A DNA stretch of 29,201 bases from Galactobacter sp. (GTDB taxonomy: Bacteria; Actinomycetota; Actinomycetes; Actinomycetales; Micrococcaceae). Positions 7,646 through 15,556 of the stretch are shown in pieces. Numbering within the stretch: the first letter of the stretch is position 1; the number at the start of each line of letters is the position of its first letter. The stretch covers positions 1-29,201 of the forward strand of contig NZ_JALAGT010000101.1 in the NCBI RefSeq assembly GCF_022712295.1, given 5' to 3'. A program made the position numbers and the translations under genes. The notes under the pieces were generated by a model that saw nothing but the letters and a program-made list of their open reading frames with translations, made no database searches and was not told the DNA's origin.

Positions 7646-9059
7646 CTCCACGTGGACGCTCCGAATACGTCCGCGATCGGGTTTGTGGATCGGCCTGGCT
7701 GGTCGGCACCACCCACGATTTGGAGGTCGCGCTGCCGACCGACCCGATCCCCAACCCGGCCACCGCGGTGGTGAGATCTGGATGATCTTTGCCGTGCTCC
7801 ACTTGCGTCGCCAGATTCTTGTAGTTGCGGCCCTTGTGTTCCCACCCGAAGAATCCCGGATCCCCGTCCTTCACCTGCGGAGCCGGTTCGGGATGCGAGC
7901 GCACCAGGAAGCGGTTCCGGGTGGGCCGAACCCACGTTGATCCGTCCAAACCGGGAACGGAATCGTCCGGATCCTCCAACTGCACCACGGTCATCCCCGG
8001 TTTCACGGACGCCGTGCCGCTGGGGGCGCCCGCCGTGACCACGCCCTGGATCCGGTATTTGGAGGACAACGACTCGTCGGAGGAGAGGTTCAGTGCGTGA
8101 CGTCCGCCTTGGCTGTGGCCATTGAGCACGATCCGCGCTCCTTCAGGGACACCGACGCTCTCCAGTGCCTCCATGACGGCCGGCGCCACGTCGCTGGTGT
8201 CAGAGCCCATGGCCTGCGGCAGCCGCCAGTTCCCCCACACGGCATCGCCGTCGTTGATGGTTCCAGGCACGGTCACGACCCAGGTGTCCTGCTCCGTTGC
8301 CCCGTCGGTCCCGGACAGCCTCGTCACCACGATGCCCCCGGACCCGTCCTCACCCTTGTTGGCCAGCATCTGCAAGTCGATCAGGCCCGGAAGCCCGGTG
8401 GCGGCTACTGGTTCCTGTTCGCGCGCTCGCCCCACCGCGATCTTGCCTCCACTGCCTGGTGCGCCAGTTGCTGCCATGATTCCTGCCAGCCCTCCCGTCA
8501 CGGCGGTCACCGCCCACTCCGATGCGTGGGCGTTCTCCCCGGGCCGGGCGTTGCCCTTGGAACCCAGGACCGTGGCCAGCGCCTCCGCCGCGATCCGCTG
8601 TTCCGGCGGAGCCTGATGCTTGAGTCCGCGCAGCAGTTCCCACACAGCTTCCCATCCCAACGTGGCGGGCAGCGGGGAGCACAACACGTCGATCTGTTGG
8701 ATCGCGCTGCGTTCCGCCTGGGCGTAGGCCTGGGCCGCCTGACGAAGATCGGCCGCCGTCTCCTCCGCTTCCCGGTGCGCAGTTCGCCCGAGTTCTCCCA
8801 CGGCGTCCCAGGCCTCGCGGCACGCTCCTCTGAGCACTTGCAGCTGCGCTGAGGGAGGCTCCCCTCCCAATCCGACCTGCGTCCCGAACAGCGCCAGCGA
8901 AGGTTCTCCGACGGCGCCGAGCTCGACGCTGTTGGCCCCGATACCCTGCACAGAGGCCAAGAAACGCGCCGCGCTGTCCAATTGGCTCGCCGCATCCTGA
9001 AGCTCCGGCACCACCACAGAGGCGGCCTGTTCGCCTCCATAGACCACGTATCGGCTCAT
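7620..9059 (-). CDS. Large protein with helical N-terminus and alpha/beta-hydrolase domain, candidate ESX-type substrate or effector
   Basis: A protein of 479 residues. Residues about 1-200 are Ala-, Glu- and Gln-rich and probably helical, resembling the N-terminal targeting regions of ESX/LXG-type secreted proteins. Then come a Gly/Ala stretch with WAVTAVTGGLAGIMAATGAP (possibly membrane-active) and an alpha/beta-hydrolase domain: strand WVVTVPGTINDG, then the nucleophile elbow GHSQGG with S316. A later acidic LEDPDDSVPG stretch and histidines in WEHKGRN or EHGKDH could complete a triad. The ATG at 9059 overlaps the stop of the WXG-like gene by 4 bp; a longer reading from 9122 would overlap that gene by about 65 bp and is less likely. 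The substrate is unknown: lipase, esterase or a toxin are possible. The C-terminal coding end overlaps the convergent gene by 26 bp. Confidence 0.75.
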   Translation of the reverse strand: MSRYVVYGGEQAASVVVPELQDAASQLDSAARFLASVQGIGANSVELGAVGEPSLALFGTQVGLGGEPPSAQLQVLRGACREAWDAVGELGRTAHREAEETAADLRQAAQAYAQAERSAIQQIDVLCSPLPATLGWEAVWELLRGLKHQAPPEQRIAAEALATVLGSKGNARPGENAHASEWAVTAVTGGLAGIMAATGAPGSGGKIAVGRAREQEPVAATGLPGLIDLQMLANKGEDGSGGIVVTRLSGTDGATEQDTWVVTVPGTINDGDAVWGNWRLPQAMGSDTSDVAPAVMEALESVGVPEGARIVLNGHSQGGRHALNLSSDESLSSKYRIQGVVTAGAPSGTASVKPGMTVVQLEDPDDSVPGLDGSTWVRPTRNRFLVRSHPEPAPQVKDGDPGFFGWEHKGRNYKNLATQVEHGKDHPDLTTAVAGLGIGSVGSATSKSWVVPTSQADPQTRSRTYSERPRGVRRSGRPS

Positions 9060-9325
9060 CGGCTCGGCCCCACGGAGAAGCCCTGCCTCGATGCCGCCTG
9101 TTGCGCGGCCTCGTCCCACCAAGCCCTCTCGAATTGCGCGGTGAGGGCCTGAGCGGCCTGTAGCGCGGCACCCACCCGGACCAGGAGTACACCGAGCTCG
9201 GTCCGACGCTCATCGAACTTTGCGGCCGCCGCGCCCTTCCACCGTGGCGTCTCCGTTCCAGCCACCAGGGCCCTGGCCCGTTCCAGGTCCTGCGCCGCCG
9301 ACGCCAGCCGTTGAGTCAACGACAT
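9056..9325 (-). CDS. Small WXG100-like helical protein
   Basis: An 89-residue, almost wholly helical protein (ASAAQDLERARALVAG; AAAAKFDERRTELGVLLVRVGAALQAAQAL). It has a W-K-G tripeptide at residues 29-31 between two predicted helices, followed by F37, the arrangement of the WXG100/ESAT-6 family, whose members form dimers and travel through type VII secretion. A C-terminal YxxxD/E export signal is not evident, so the match is partial. It is translationally coupled (ATGA) to the hydrolase-domain protein downstream, as ESX partners and effectors often are. No secretion ATPase (EccC) or other ESX component is in the window. The family call is by pattern only. Confidence 0.6.
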   Translation of the reverse strand: MSLTQRLASAAQDLERARALVAGTETPRWKGAAAAKFDERRTELGVLLVRVGAALQAAQALTAQFERAWWDEAAQQAASRQGFSVGPSR

Positions 9326-9499
9326 GCTCCGCTCCCCTCGTCCACCGCCGGAGCAAGACTCACAGCTGCGCCTGCTCCGCTCCGTTCCCCATGGCCGTCC
9401 ACGCTAGACGCTGCTCACCGCGCACATCGGCCTGCGGACAGGCAGTTGTGGAGGACACACCGTGACCACGCGGTGCAGCCCTCGTGAAAGAATGGGCCC

Positions 9500-10909
9500 A
9501 TGGCATCCCGCGCGCGCGTTTCCCTGTCCCAGTCCGCTCTGGCCCTCGGCCCTCTGGACGGCCGCTACCGCCCGCAGGTGGCACCGTTGGTGGACCACCT
9601 CTCCGAGGCGGCCCTGAACCGTAACCGGGTTCATGTCGAGGTCGAGTGGTTCATCCACCTCACCGAGAACTCGGTCCTCCCCGGGCTGTCTCCGCTCTCC
9701 GATGAACAGAAGGACGGACTCCGCGCCATCGTCGCCGACTTCGACGAGGCCTCCGTGCAGGAACTCGCCGAGATCGAGGCCGTGACCGTCCACGATGTGA
9801 AGGCGATCGAGTACTACATCGGCCGCCGCCTGGATGCCCTGGGCCTGGAGGAACTCAAGCCCCTGGTGCACTTTGCCTGCACCTCCGAGGACATCAACAA
9901 CCTCTCCTGGGCCCTGAGCATCAAGGACGCCATCGAGCAGGTCTGGCTGCCGGCCGCCCGCGGCCTGGTGGAGCGCATCGCCGAGATGGCCCGAGAGGAC
10001 CGCTCCACGCCCATGCTGTCCCACACCCACGGTCAGCCCGCCACCCCCACCACTCTCGGTAAGGAACTCGCCGTCTTCGCCTGGCGCCTGACCCGCCAGC
10101 TCAAGCGCGTCACACAGACCGAGTACCTGGGCAAGATCAACGGCGCAACGGGAACGTACGCCGCCCACGTCGCGGCCGTTCCGAGCGCCGATTGGCAGGA
10201 GGTCTCCCGGACCTTCGTCGAGGGTCTCGGCCTGACCTGGAACCCGCTGACCACGCAGATCGAGTCCCACGATTTCCAGGCCGAGCTCTACTCGGACGTG
10301 ATCCGCTTCAACCGGATCCTGCACAACTTCTGCACCGACGTGTGGAGCTACATCTCCATCGGCTACTTCCACCAGATCCCGGTGGAGGGCGCCACCGGTT
10401 CCTCCACCATGCCGCACAAGGTCAACCCGATCCGCTTCGAGAACGCCGAGGCCAACCTGGAGCTCTCCAACGGCATCCTCGGCACCCTCGCCGAGACGCT
10501 GGTGACCTCCCGCTGGCAGCGCGACCTCACCGATTCCTCCTCCCAGCGCAACATCGGCGTGGGAGTGGGCCACTCGCTGCTGGCCATCTCCAACGTCGTC
10601 AAGGGCCTGGCCCGCCTCGACACAGCGGCCGACGTCCTGCTCGACGACCTCGATCACAACTGGGAGGTGCTCGGCGAGGCCGTGCAGACCGTCATGCGCG
10701 CCGAGGGTCTGGCCGGTGCGCCCGGCATGGAGAACCCGTACGAGCGTCTCAAGGAACTCACCCGCGGTCACCGCGTGGATGGCGAACGCATGCAGGAGTT
10801 CGTGCGCGGCCTGGGCCTTCCCTCCGAGGCCGAGGCCAGGCTCCTGGCCTTGACCCCCGCCTCCTACACGGGCCTCGGAGAGACCCTGGTGGATCACCTG
10901 GGCGACTAG
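9500..10909 (+). CDS. purB: Adenylosuccinate lyase
   Basis: Cleaves SAICAR to AICAR plus fumarate and adenylosuccinate to AMP plus fumarate in purine synthesis. A 469-residue protein with the fumarase/aspartase-superfamily signature GSSTMPHKVNP (the flexible catalytic-serine loop), the THGQPATPTTLGKE motif carrying the catalytic histidine, and the N-terminal LGPLDGRYRPQVAPL stretch typical of the longer E. coli-type PurB. No other pur genes are adjacent. A GC-rich hairpin follows 20 bp after the stop, so purB is probably a single-gene transcript with its promoter in the 174-bp divergent gap. Confidence 0.97.
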   Translation: MASRARVSLSQSALALGPLDGRYRPQVAPLVDHLSEAALNRNRVHVEVEWFIHLTENSVLPGLSPLSDEQKDGLRAIVADFDEASVQELAEIEAVTVHDVKAIEYYIGRRLDALGLEELKPLVHFACTSEDINNLSWALSIKDAIEQVWLPAARGLVERIAEMAREDRSTPMLSHTHGQPATPTTLGKELAVFAWRLTRQLKRVTQTEYLGKINGATGTYAAHVAAVPSADWQEVSRTFVEGLGLTWNPLTTQIESHDFQAELYSDVIRFNRILHNFCTDVWSYISIGYFHQIPVEGATGSSTMPHKVNPIRFENAEANLELSNGILGTLAETLVTSRWQRDLTDSSSQRNIGVGVGHSLLAISNVVKGLARLDTAADVLLDDLDHNWEVLGEAVQTVMRAEGLAGAPGMENPYERLKELTRGHRVDGERMQEFVRGLGLPSEAEARLLALTPASYTGLGETLVDHLGD

Positions 10910-10928
10910 TCCGAACGCTCCTGCCTCA

Positions 10929-10965
10929 GGGGACGTTCCCGCGTATTCGACGCGGGGGCGTCCCC
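10929..10965 (+). terminator. Two-tier hairpin terminator after purB
   Basis: Outer arms GGGGACG (10929-10935) and CGTCCCC (10959-10965) and inner arms CCCGCGT (10938-10944) and ACGCGGG (10950-10956) nest around a 5-nt loop with symmetric 2-nt internal bulges, followed by TTCCCC. It lacks a long U-tract, as usual in high-GC actinobacteria. It separates purB from the acyltransferase pair. Confidence 0.75.
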
Positions 10966-10995
10966 TTCCCCTCACCCGCAAGGAATCCGGCCTCC

Positions 10996-12792
10996 ATGCC
11001 ACTGCCCCCGCTTCCCGTCCCGTCACTGGAACACACCCTCCTGGCCCTGGACCGAGCCGCGACCGCTCTGGCACGCCCGGAGGACCCCGAAGAACTGGGC
11101 AGGGTGGAGCGGTTCAGGCAGAACCTCGCCGCTTTCCAACGAGGGGACGGACCCCGGCTGCAGGAGGCCTTGGAGGAGCATGCGGCTCACGAGCGCCCCC
11201 TTGAACGGGCGTGGTTCGGTGACGAGTGGAAGAACATCTACTTCGCCGGACGCGAGTCCCTGCCGCTGACCACGAACGTGTCCTTCGGCCTGAACCTGGC
11301 AGAGGAGTCGGAGGATCCGATCCGCGCCGTGGCCACCACGATCCACCGGATCGTCTCGGTGCACCTCGCCTATCTGCGTGGTCAGTACCCGGCCCAGGTG
11401 AACAACCGCGGGCAGGCGTTGGACGTGGGCCAATTGAAGGTGCTGGCAGGCGGAGTGCGACATCCGCGCACAGGCAGAGACGGCTTCCGTTCCGCGACGG
11501 CGTCCTCGATGGGCCGCGAGGTGGGCATCATCGTGGCAGGCAGGCTCTTCGCCGTCACCGTCAGCGATGCGCAGGGGTACCCGGCCGGAGTCGACAGCCT
11601 GACGGCGACGGTGCGGCGGCTCCTCGACCACGACTCCGTGCACCATAGGGCCGACGACACGCTCGGGTTCACCGAGATGTCCTACCTGGGCAGTGCGACG
11701 CTAGCCCCCGTGCTCGAGGGGTTCCACGAGCAGCCGGGCAACGCCGCCACCTATGCACGCCTGACGGACCTACTGTGCACCGTCACCATCACCGACGACG
11801 GCGAACAGGGATTGGCCGAGAGGCTGCGGACGGTGCTGCTGCGGCCCGGCCTCGCCTGGGTGTACAAACCCATCAGCTACCAGTTGGATCTGGCCGGCGG
11901 GGCGCCCGCCATCCACATGGAGCACTCCATGTACGACGGAGGGTGCGTGGCCGAGATCGTGCACCAGCTCCAGTCCGTGCAGGTGCCGTCGGACAAGGCG
12001 GACATCGAGGCGGCCAACACAGCGGCCGGACCCTCCGGGGCGGGGGACTCCGCGTTGCCCGTCGACGAGCTGACCTGGGACCTCACCGACGAGCTGACCT
12101 CGAGCATCCGAGATGGGCTCCGTGCCTATCGGGAGCAGGCTGCGCGGTTCAGAGCGGTCGAGGTGGTGCTCCCGCGGATCCCACAAGAGGAGCTGCCGTT
12201 CCGGATGAGTGGGGACGGGCTGAGTCAGACCGTGCTGAGCATCGCCCAGCTGTTGGCCTACGGTCGGGTCCGTAGCGTCTACGAGGCGGTGGACATGCGC
12301 ACCTTCCTCGGAGGCCGCACGGAGATCATGCGCCCGGCCACGCTGGAGGCCGTGACCTTCGCCCGTTCCCTGGTGGCGGGCGAAGCCACCGAGGAGCAGT
12401 TCGAGGATCTGCTCGATGCGCACCGGCGTTGGGTGAAGGCTTGCAAGGCCGGCAATGGGTTGAACCGTCACCTTCTGGCCCTGCACCACATGAGCAAGGA
12501 GCACCACGGCGAGCCGGCGGAATTCTTCCGCAGCCCCACCCTGAGGATGCTCCAGACCGATTTCCTCTCCACCACGTCGTTGGGCCTCCCGTCCCAGATC
12601 ACCGGGTACACCTTCGAACCGACCGACCCCGAGGGCTTCGGGATCGCCTACACGCCGCAGTCCGCGTCCATCACATACCTGATCTCCTACGTCGAGGGCG
12701 GCACCGATGATCCGCAGTCCTTCCTCGACGCGCTGCCCAGGGCCGGCGTCCTGCTGCACGACTTCGTGAAGGGACTGCAGCCTCGTCCATAG
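10996..12792 (+). CDS. Choline/carnitine O-acyltransferase family protein, copy 1
   Basis: Predicted to move acyl groups between CoA and an alcohol such as carnitine. It has 598 residues, the length of eukaryotic carnitine acetyltransferases, with PF00755 landmarks in order: N-terminal MPLPPLPVPSLEHTL; catalytic histidine H310 in MEHSMYDGG; YGRVRSVYEAVDMRTF followed by GGRTEIMRPAT; KACKAGNGLNRHLLAL; the LSTTS (STS-type) motif; and DPEGFGIAYTP near the C-terminus. No signal peptide or membrane segment, so probably cytosolic. The ATG at 10996 is preceded by AAGGA (10980-10984); the frame is open further upstream but that part is a shadow of purB. A paralogue follows 94 bp downstream. The family is rare in bacteria. 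The acyl acceptor here is unknown. Confidence 0.9.
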   Translation: MPLPPLPVPSLEHTLLALDRAATALARPEDPEELGRVERFRQNLAAFQRGDGPRLQEALEEHAAHERPLERAWFGDEWKNIYFAGRESLPLTTNVSFGLNLAEESEDPIRAVATTIHRIVSVHLAYLRGQYPAQVNNRGQALDVGQLKVLAGGVRHPRTGRDGFRSATASSMGREVGIIVAGRLFAVTVSDAQGYPAGVDSLTATVRRLLDHDSVHHRADDTLGFTEMSYLGSATLAPVLEGFHEQPGNAATYARLTDLLCTVTITDDGEQGLAERLRTVLLRPGLAWVYKPISYQLDLAGGAPAIHMEHSMYDGGCVAEIVHQLQSVQVPSDKADIEAANTAAGPSGAGDSALPVDELTWDLTDELTSSIRDGLRAYREQAARFRAVEVVLPRIPQEELPFRMSGDGLSQTVLSIAQLLAYGRVRSVYEAVDMRTFLGGRTEIMRPATLEAVTFARSLVAGEATEEQFEDLLDAHRRWVKACKAGNGLNRHLLALHHMSKEHHGEPAEFFRSPTLRMLQTDFLSTTSLGLPSQITGYTFEPTDPEGFGIAYTPQSASITYLISYVEGGTDDPQSFLDALPRAGVLLHDFVKGLQPRP

Positions 12793-12886
12793 GGTCACCC
12801 CCGGGCTAGGCCACAGTGACCGGCGACACAGGCTCGCGATAGGGTCGGTGCCGAGTTCCCTGTCGACGTGGAAGGAACGCTAGCCC

Positions 12887-14629
12887 ATGCCCCTGCCCCC
12901 ACTCCCGGTGCCGAAGCTGGAACACACGCTCCAGGCGATCGAGACGGCCTCGGCCGCGCTCCTCACCGTCGATGATCCGGCGCGGCAACAGGCGTTCTCC
13001 GGAGCCATCGACGACTTCCGCCACGGGATCGCCCCGAAACTCCAGGCCGCCCTGCTCAACTTCGCGGAGCACGAGAACACGCACGGGCGCAGTTGGCTCA
13101 TCACGGACTGGTTGCGCAGCTACTACGCCTCCCGCACGCCGCTGCCGCTGACCAGCAGCGTGGGATTCTCCCTGAATCTGATCAACCATGTCCCCACCGT
13201 GGGGTCCATGGCCCAGTCCATCGGCATGATCGCCACCGCGCACCTGGAGTGGGTCCGGGGAGACTTCCCTCAGGTCACGGACGCCCGCGGCACGGACCTG
13301 GACATGAACCAGTTCGCGGCTCTGGCCGGCGGCCTGCGCCATCCCCAGCCGGACGCCGACACGTTCCGTCCGCCCGCCCCGGGCGGGCGGGAGATCGGCG
13401 TGTTCGTGGACGGACGCCTGTTCGTGCTCACGGTGGCCGACGACGCGGGGCGGCCCCTGCGGCAGCGCGCCTTGGAGCGCGGGCTGACGCGCATCGCGGC
13501 CCTGGCCGCGCAACCCCGGCCACACGCCGTCGGGCAGGAGATCCCAGGCGGCTTCGCCGGATTCTCCTATCTGGGCAGCGCCGCAGTGGCCCCGATCCTC
13601 GATGAGTTGCTCACCGATGGGCGCAACGAGGCCACGTATTCACGCCTGACGAATCTGCTCTTCACCGTGACGGTCGCCGATCACGGTGACGATCCCGAGG
13701 AACGCCCGCTGCTGCCCACCTTGCTGGAGCCAGGTCTCGCCTGGGCCTACAGGCCGCTGAGCTACCAGTACGACCTCCGCGGGCAGTCGTGGAGCGTCCA
13801 CGTGGAGCATTCCCAGTTCGACGGTGGCATGCTGGTGGACGCTGTAGGCCGGATGTTCGCCGGCGTCCTCGGACTGGGCGCCTCCACGTCCGAGACCATC
13901 CCCCCGGAACCCCAGGAGCTGGGATGGCATCTCTCCCCCGCCCTCGCGGAACGCATCGCGGGTGCGCTCGCGGGCTACCGGGAGGAGGCCTCCAGGCTGA
14001 AGGCCGTGCGGTTGCGACTGCCGCGGGTTCCGGATGACCACCTGCCCTACCCGATGAGCCTCGACGCACTGCACCAGCTGACTCTGACGGTGGCCCAGCT
14101 CCTGGCCTACGGACGCGTGCGTGGCGTCTACGAGTCCGTGGACATGCGCGGGTTCCAGCGAGGACGCACCGAGTGTCTGCGGCCGGTCACGAGCCAGGCC
14201 GTGGCGCTGGCCGAGGCCCTGGTGGAGGGCACGGCAACCCGTGAGGGCCTCGACGCCGCGCTGGCCGCGCACCGGGTCCAGGTGAAGGCGTGCAAGCAGG
14301 GCAACGGCTTCGACCGGCACCTGCTCGGGCTGGCGCAGGCCGGCAAACGCGTGGGCCTCAGCGACCCCTTCTTCAATGACCCCACCCTGGAGCTCCTGCG
14401 TCACGACGTGCTGTCCACGACGTCGTTGGGCACGCCGGATCGGGTCATCGACTACGTCTTCGCGCCCACCGTGCCGGAGGGTTTCGGGGTCTGCTACACG
14501 CCGTATGCGGACGCGATGGGCTTCGTGGTGAGCTGGTGGGAGGACACCGCCGAGAAACCCGAGGCCTTCCTCGCCGCGCTGGAACAGGCGGGGCGTCTCC
14601 TGCGGGAATTCTTGCCCACCCTGAACTGA
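12887..14629 (+). CDS. Choline/carnitine O-acyltransferase family protein, copy 2
   Basis: Paralogue of the preceding gene, 580 residues, sharing the start MPLPPLPVPKLEHTLQA and all main motifs: catalytic H308 in VEHSQFDGG, YGRVRGVYESVDMRGFQRGRTE, KACKQGNGFDRHLLGL, LSTTSLG and VPEGFGVCYTP. The two copies differ throughout the length and are clearly old duplicates, not a recent copy. Shine-Dalgarno GGAAGGA (12870-12876) precedes the ATG. The 94-bp gap between the copies holds only a weak GGTCAC/GTGACC pair (12793-12798, 12816-12821), so co-transcription is likely. Different residues around the catalytic centre (SMYDGG versus SQFDGG) hint at different acyl or alcohol substrates; this is inference. 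Confidence 0.9.
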   Translation: MPLPPLPVPKLEHTLQAIETASAALLTVDDPARQQAFSGAIDDFRHGIAPKLQAALLNFAEHENTHGRSWLITDWLRSYYASRTPLPLTSSVGFSLNLINHVPTVGSMAQSIGMIATAHLEWVRGDFPQVTDARGTDLDMNQFAALAGGLRHPQPDADTFRPPAPGGREIGVFVDGRLFVLTVADDAGRPLRQRALERGLTRIAALAAQPRPHAVGQEIPGGFAGFSYLGSAAVAPILDELLTDGRNEATYSRLTNLLFTVTVADHGDDPEERPLLPTLLEPGLAWAYRPLSYQYDLRGQSWSVHVEHSQFDGGMLVDAVGRMFAGVLGLGASTSETIPPEPQELGWHLSPALAERIAGALAGYREEASRLKAVRLRLPRVPDDHLPYPMSLDALHQLTLTVAQLLAYGRVRGVYESVDMRGFQRGRTECLRPVTSQAVALAEALVEGTATREGLDAALAAHRVQVKACKQGNGFDRHLLGLAQAGKRVGLSDPFFNDPTLELLRHDVLSTTSLGTPDRVIDYVFAPTVPEGFGVCYTPYADAMGFVVSWWEDTAEKPEAFLAALEQAGRLLREFLPTLN

Positions 14630-14639
14630 GCAGCACGCA

Positions 14640-14870
14640 TCATCCGGCGGCGGGCCGCTCTCCCACGATGCGGCTGGCACCCTGAGCCACCAGGCCACCT
14701 GGGGTGAGCAGGTCCATCCTGCGGACCCCGCACTCGGGACAACGCACGTAGCGGATCTCGCCGTGGGAGGTGACGTGCGTGGATTCGGTGACCCAACCGT
14801 GTTCGTGTCCGGGTGCGGCCGCTGCGGTGGATCGATGTGTCGGGGGCGGGGCAAGGTCTCTTGAGGTCAT
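14640..14870 (-). CDS. Small zinc-ribbon protein
   Basis: A 76-residue protein with a flexible Pro/Ala N-terminus followed by a conserved-looking block: GHEHGWVTESTHVTSHGEIRY, then VRCPECGVRRMDLL. The CPEC pair plus the upstream histidines (H-x-H) could bind one zinc ion. Similar small actinobacterial proteins of unknown function exist, as far as I recall. I chose the ATG at 14870 over 14906 because the longer form would run into the divergent gene's start codon. It ends 10 bp from the convergent acyltransferase gene and starts 25 bp from the divergent CGNR-like gene. Confidence 0.6.
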   Translation of the reverse strand: MTSRDLAPPPTHRSTAAAAPGHEHGWVTESTHVTSHGEIRYVRCPECGVRRMDLLTPGGLVAQGASRIVGERPAAG

Positions 14871-14889
14871 GCATCCACCCGGATGTAAT
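14861..14889 (+). promoter_or_regulatory. Sigma-70-type promoter predicting a leaderless mRNA for the CGNR-like gene
   Basis: TTGAGG (14861-14866) and TGTAAT (14884-14889) are separated by exactly 17 bp and match the -35 and -10 consensus at four and five of six positions. The A of the ATG at 14896 lies 7 nt after the -10, where transcription would start, so the message would have no 5' leader. No Shine-Dalgarno is present, which agrees. The -35 box lies over the start of the divergent zinc-ribbon gene. Two ATGCATC heptamers (14869-14875, 14896-14902) flank the region. Confidence 0.55.
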
Positions 14890-14895
14890 GCCCTT

Positions 14896-15480
14896 ATGCA
14901 TCTCAACCCTTACGGCGAGTATGCGGTGCTGCTCGCCGCTTCCATGGCCAACGAACCGCCGACGACCGGTGCCGAGGTCCATCACCGCATGCGGGAGCGC
15001 GGCATGACGATGGACTTCCCCGCCCACACGGACGATCTCGAGACCACGAGAGCCGTAATCCACGAGTGGCTCGCCGTCGTCGACGCCGAGCCGGAGAGCC
15101 GTGCCCTCCTGCTCAACGACATCATGGCCAGAGCGGCCGCATATCCACGACTCGTCAATCACAACGACGAGGGCTGGCACCTGCACTACCGCGACAGCGA
15201 CCAGTCGGTGGCGGAAGTCCTCCGCTCCGTGATCGGCGTCGGCACGGCCCTTCACCTCACCACGCGCGGAATGCACCGGCTCCACAGATGCGAAGCAGGA
15301 TTCCACCCCGGCGACCCGTGTGACAACGTGGTCGTGGACGTGACCCGCAACGGACGCCAACGTTTTTGCAGCGTGCGTTGCGCCAACCGGGACGCCGTCC
15401 GCCGGCATCGAGCACGACAGCGCACCGAGGCGACCACCTCCGCGTTCGGAGCGAAGCGGCAACATCATCCCGAGGGATGA
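14896..15480 (+). CDS. CGNR-like zinc finger (ABATE-type) DNA-binding protein
   Basis: A 194-residue protein of the ABATE/CGNR family, thought to be stress-responsive transcription regulators. The N-terminus MHLNPYGEYAVLLAASMANEPP resembles the family's opening strand, helical ligand-binding-like region to about residue 130, then a C-terminal treble-clef-like finger with four cysteines: CEAGFHPGDPC, then FCSVRCANRDAVRRHRARQR. The namesake CGNR reads CANR here, with the basic helix intact. I chose the ATG at 14896 over upstream in-frame ATGs because of the promoter placement and the family's normal N-terminus. A divergent zinc-ribbon gene lies 25 bp away and may be a regulatory partner or target. 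Confidence 0.75.
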   Translation: MHLNPYGEYAVLLAASMANEPPTTGAEVHHRMRERGMTMDFPAHTDDLETTRAVIHEWLAVVDAEPESRALLLNDIMARAAAYPRLVNHNDEGWHLHYRDSDQSVAEVLRSVIGVGTALHLTTRGMHRLHRCEAGFHPGDPCDNVVVDVTRNGRQRFCSVRCANRDAVRRHRARQRTEATTSAFGAKRQHHPEG

Positions 15481-15546
15481 TCTACGGGCGTCCGACCCCC
15501 AGTAGGCTCAGGGACGGCAGGTCCACTGCCGATCACTCGACCCTAT

Positions 15547-15550
15547 GGAG
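15547..15550 (+). promoter_or_regulatory. Ribosome-binding site that decides the start of the S55-like gene
   Basis: GGAG at 15547-15550 lies 6 nt before the ATG at 15557. It overlaps the in-frame ATG at 15545, which itself has no recognisable Shine-Dalgarno. This favours the start at 15557 and a signal peptide beginning MTQRRALAPK. Confidence 0.65.
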
Positions 15551-15556
15551 TCATCC

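Noticed and set aside
10192..10995. Upstream in-frame extension of the first acyltransferase into purB.
   Set aside because: Arg/Pro/His-rich sequence typical of a shadow frame; the real start at 10996 has a Shine-Dalgarno and matches the paralogue's N-terminus, and a terminator hairpin lies before it.
9404..11074. A 556-codon open frame on the minus strand over purB.
   Set aside because: purB with its GSSTMPHKVNP signature is on the plus strand; the opposite frame shows low-complexity Gly/Val/Leu content and no domain.
12793..12821. Terminator between the two acyltransferases (GGTCAC/GTGACC pair).
   Set aside because: Only 6-bp arms with a 17-nt loop and no U-tract; too weak to call.
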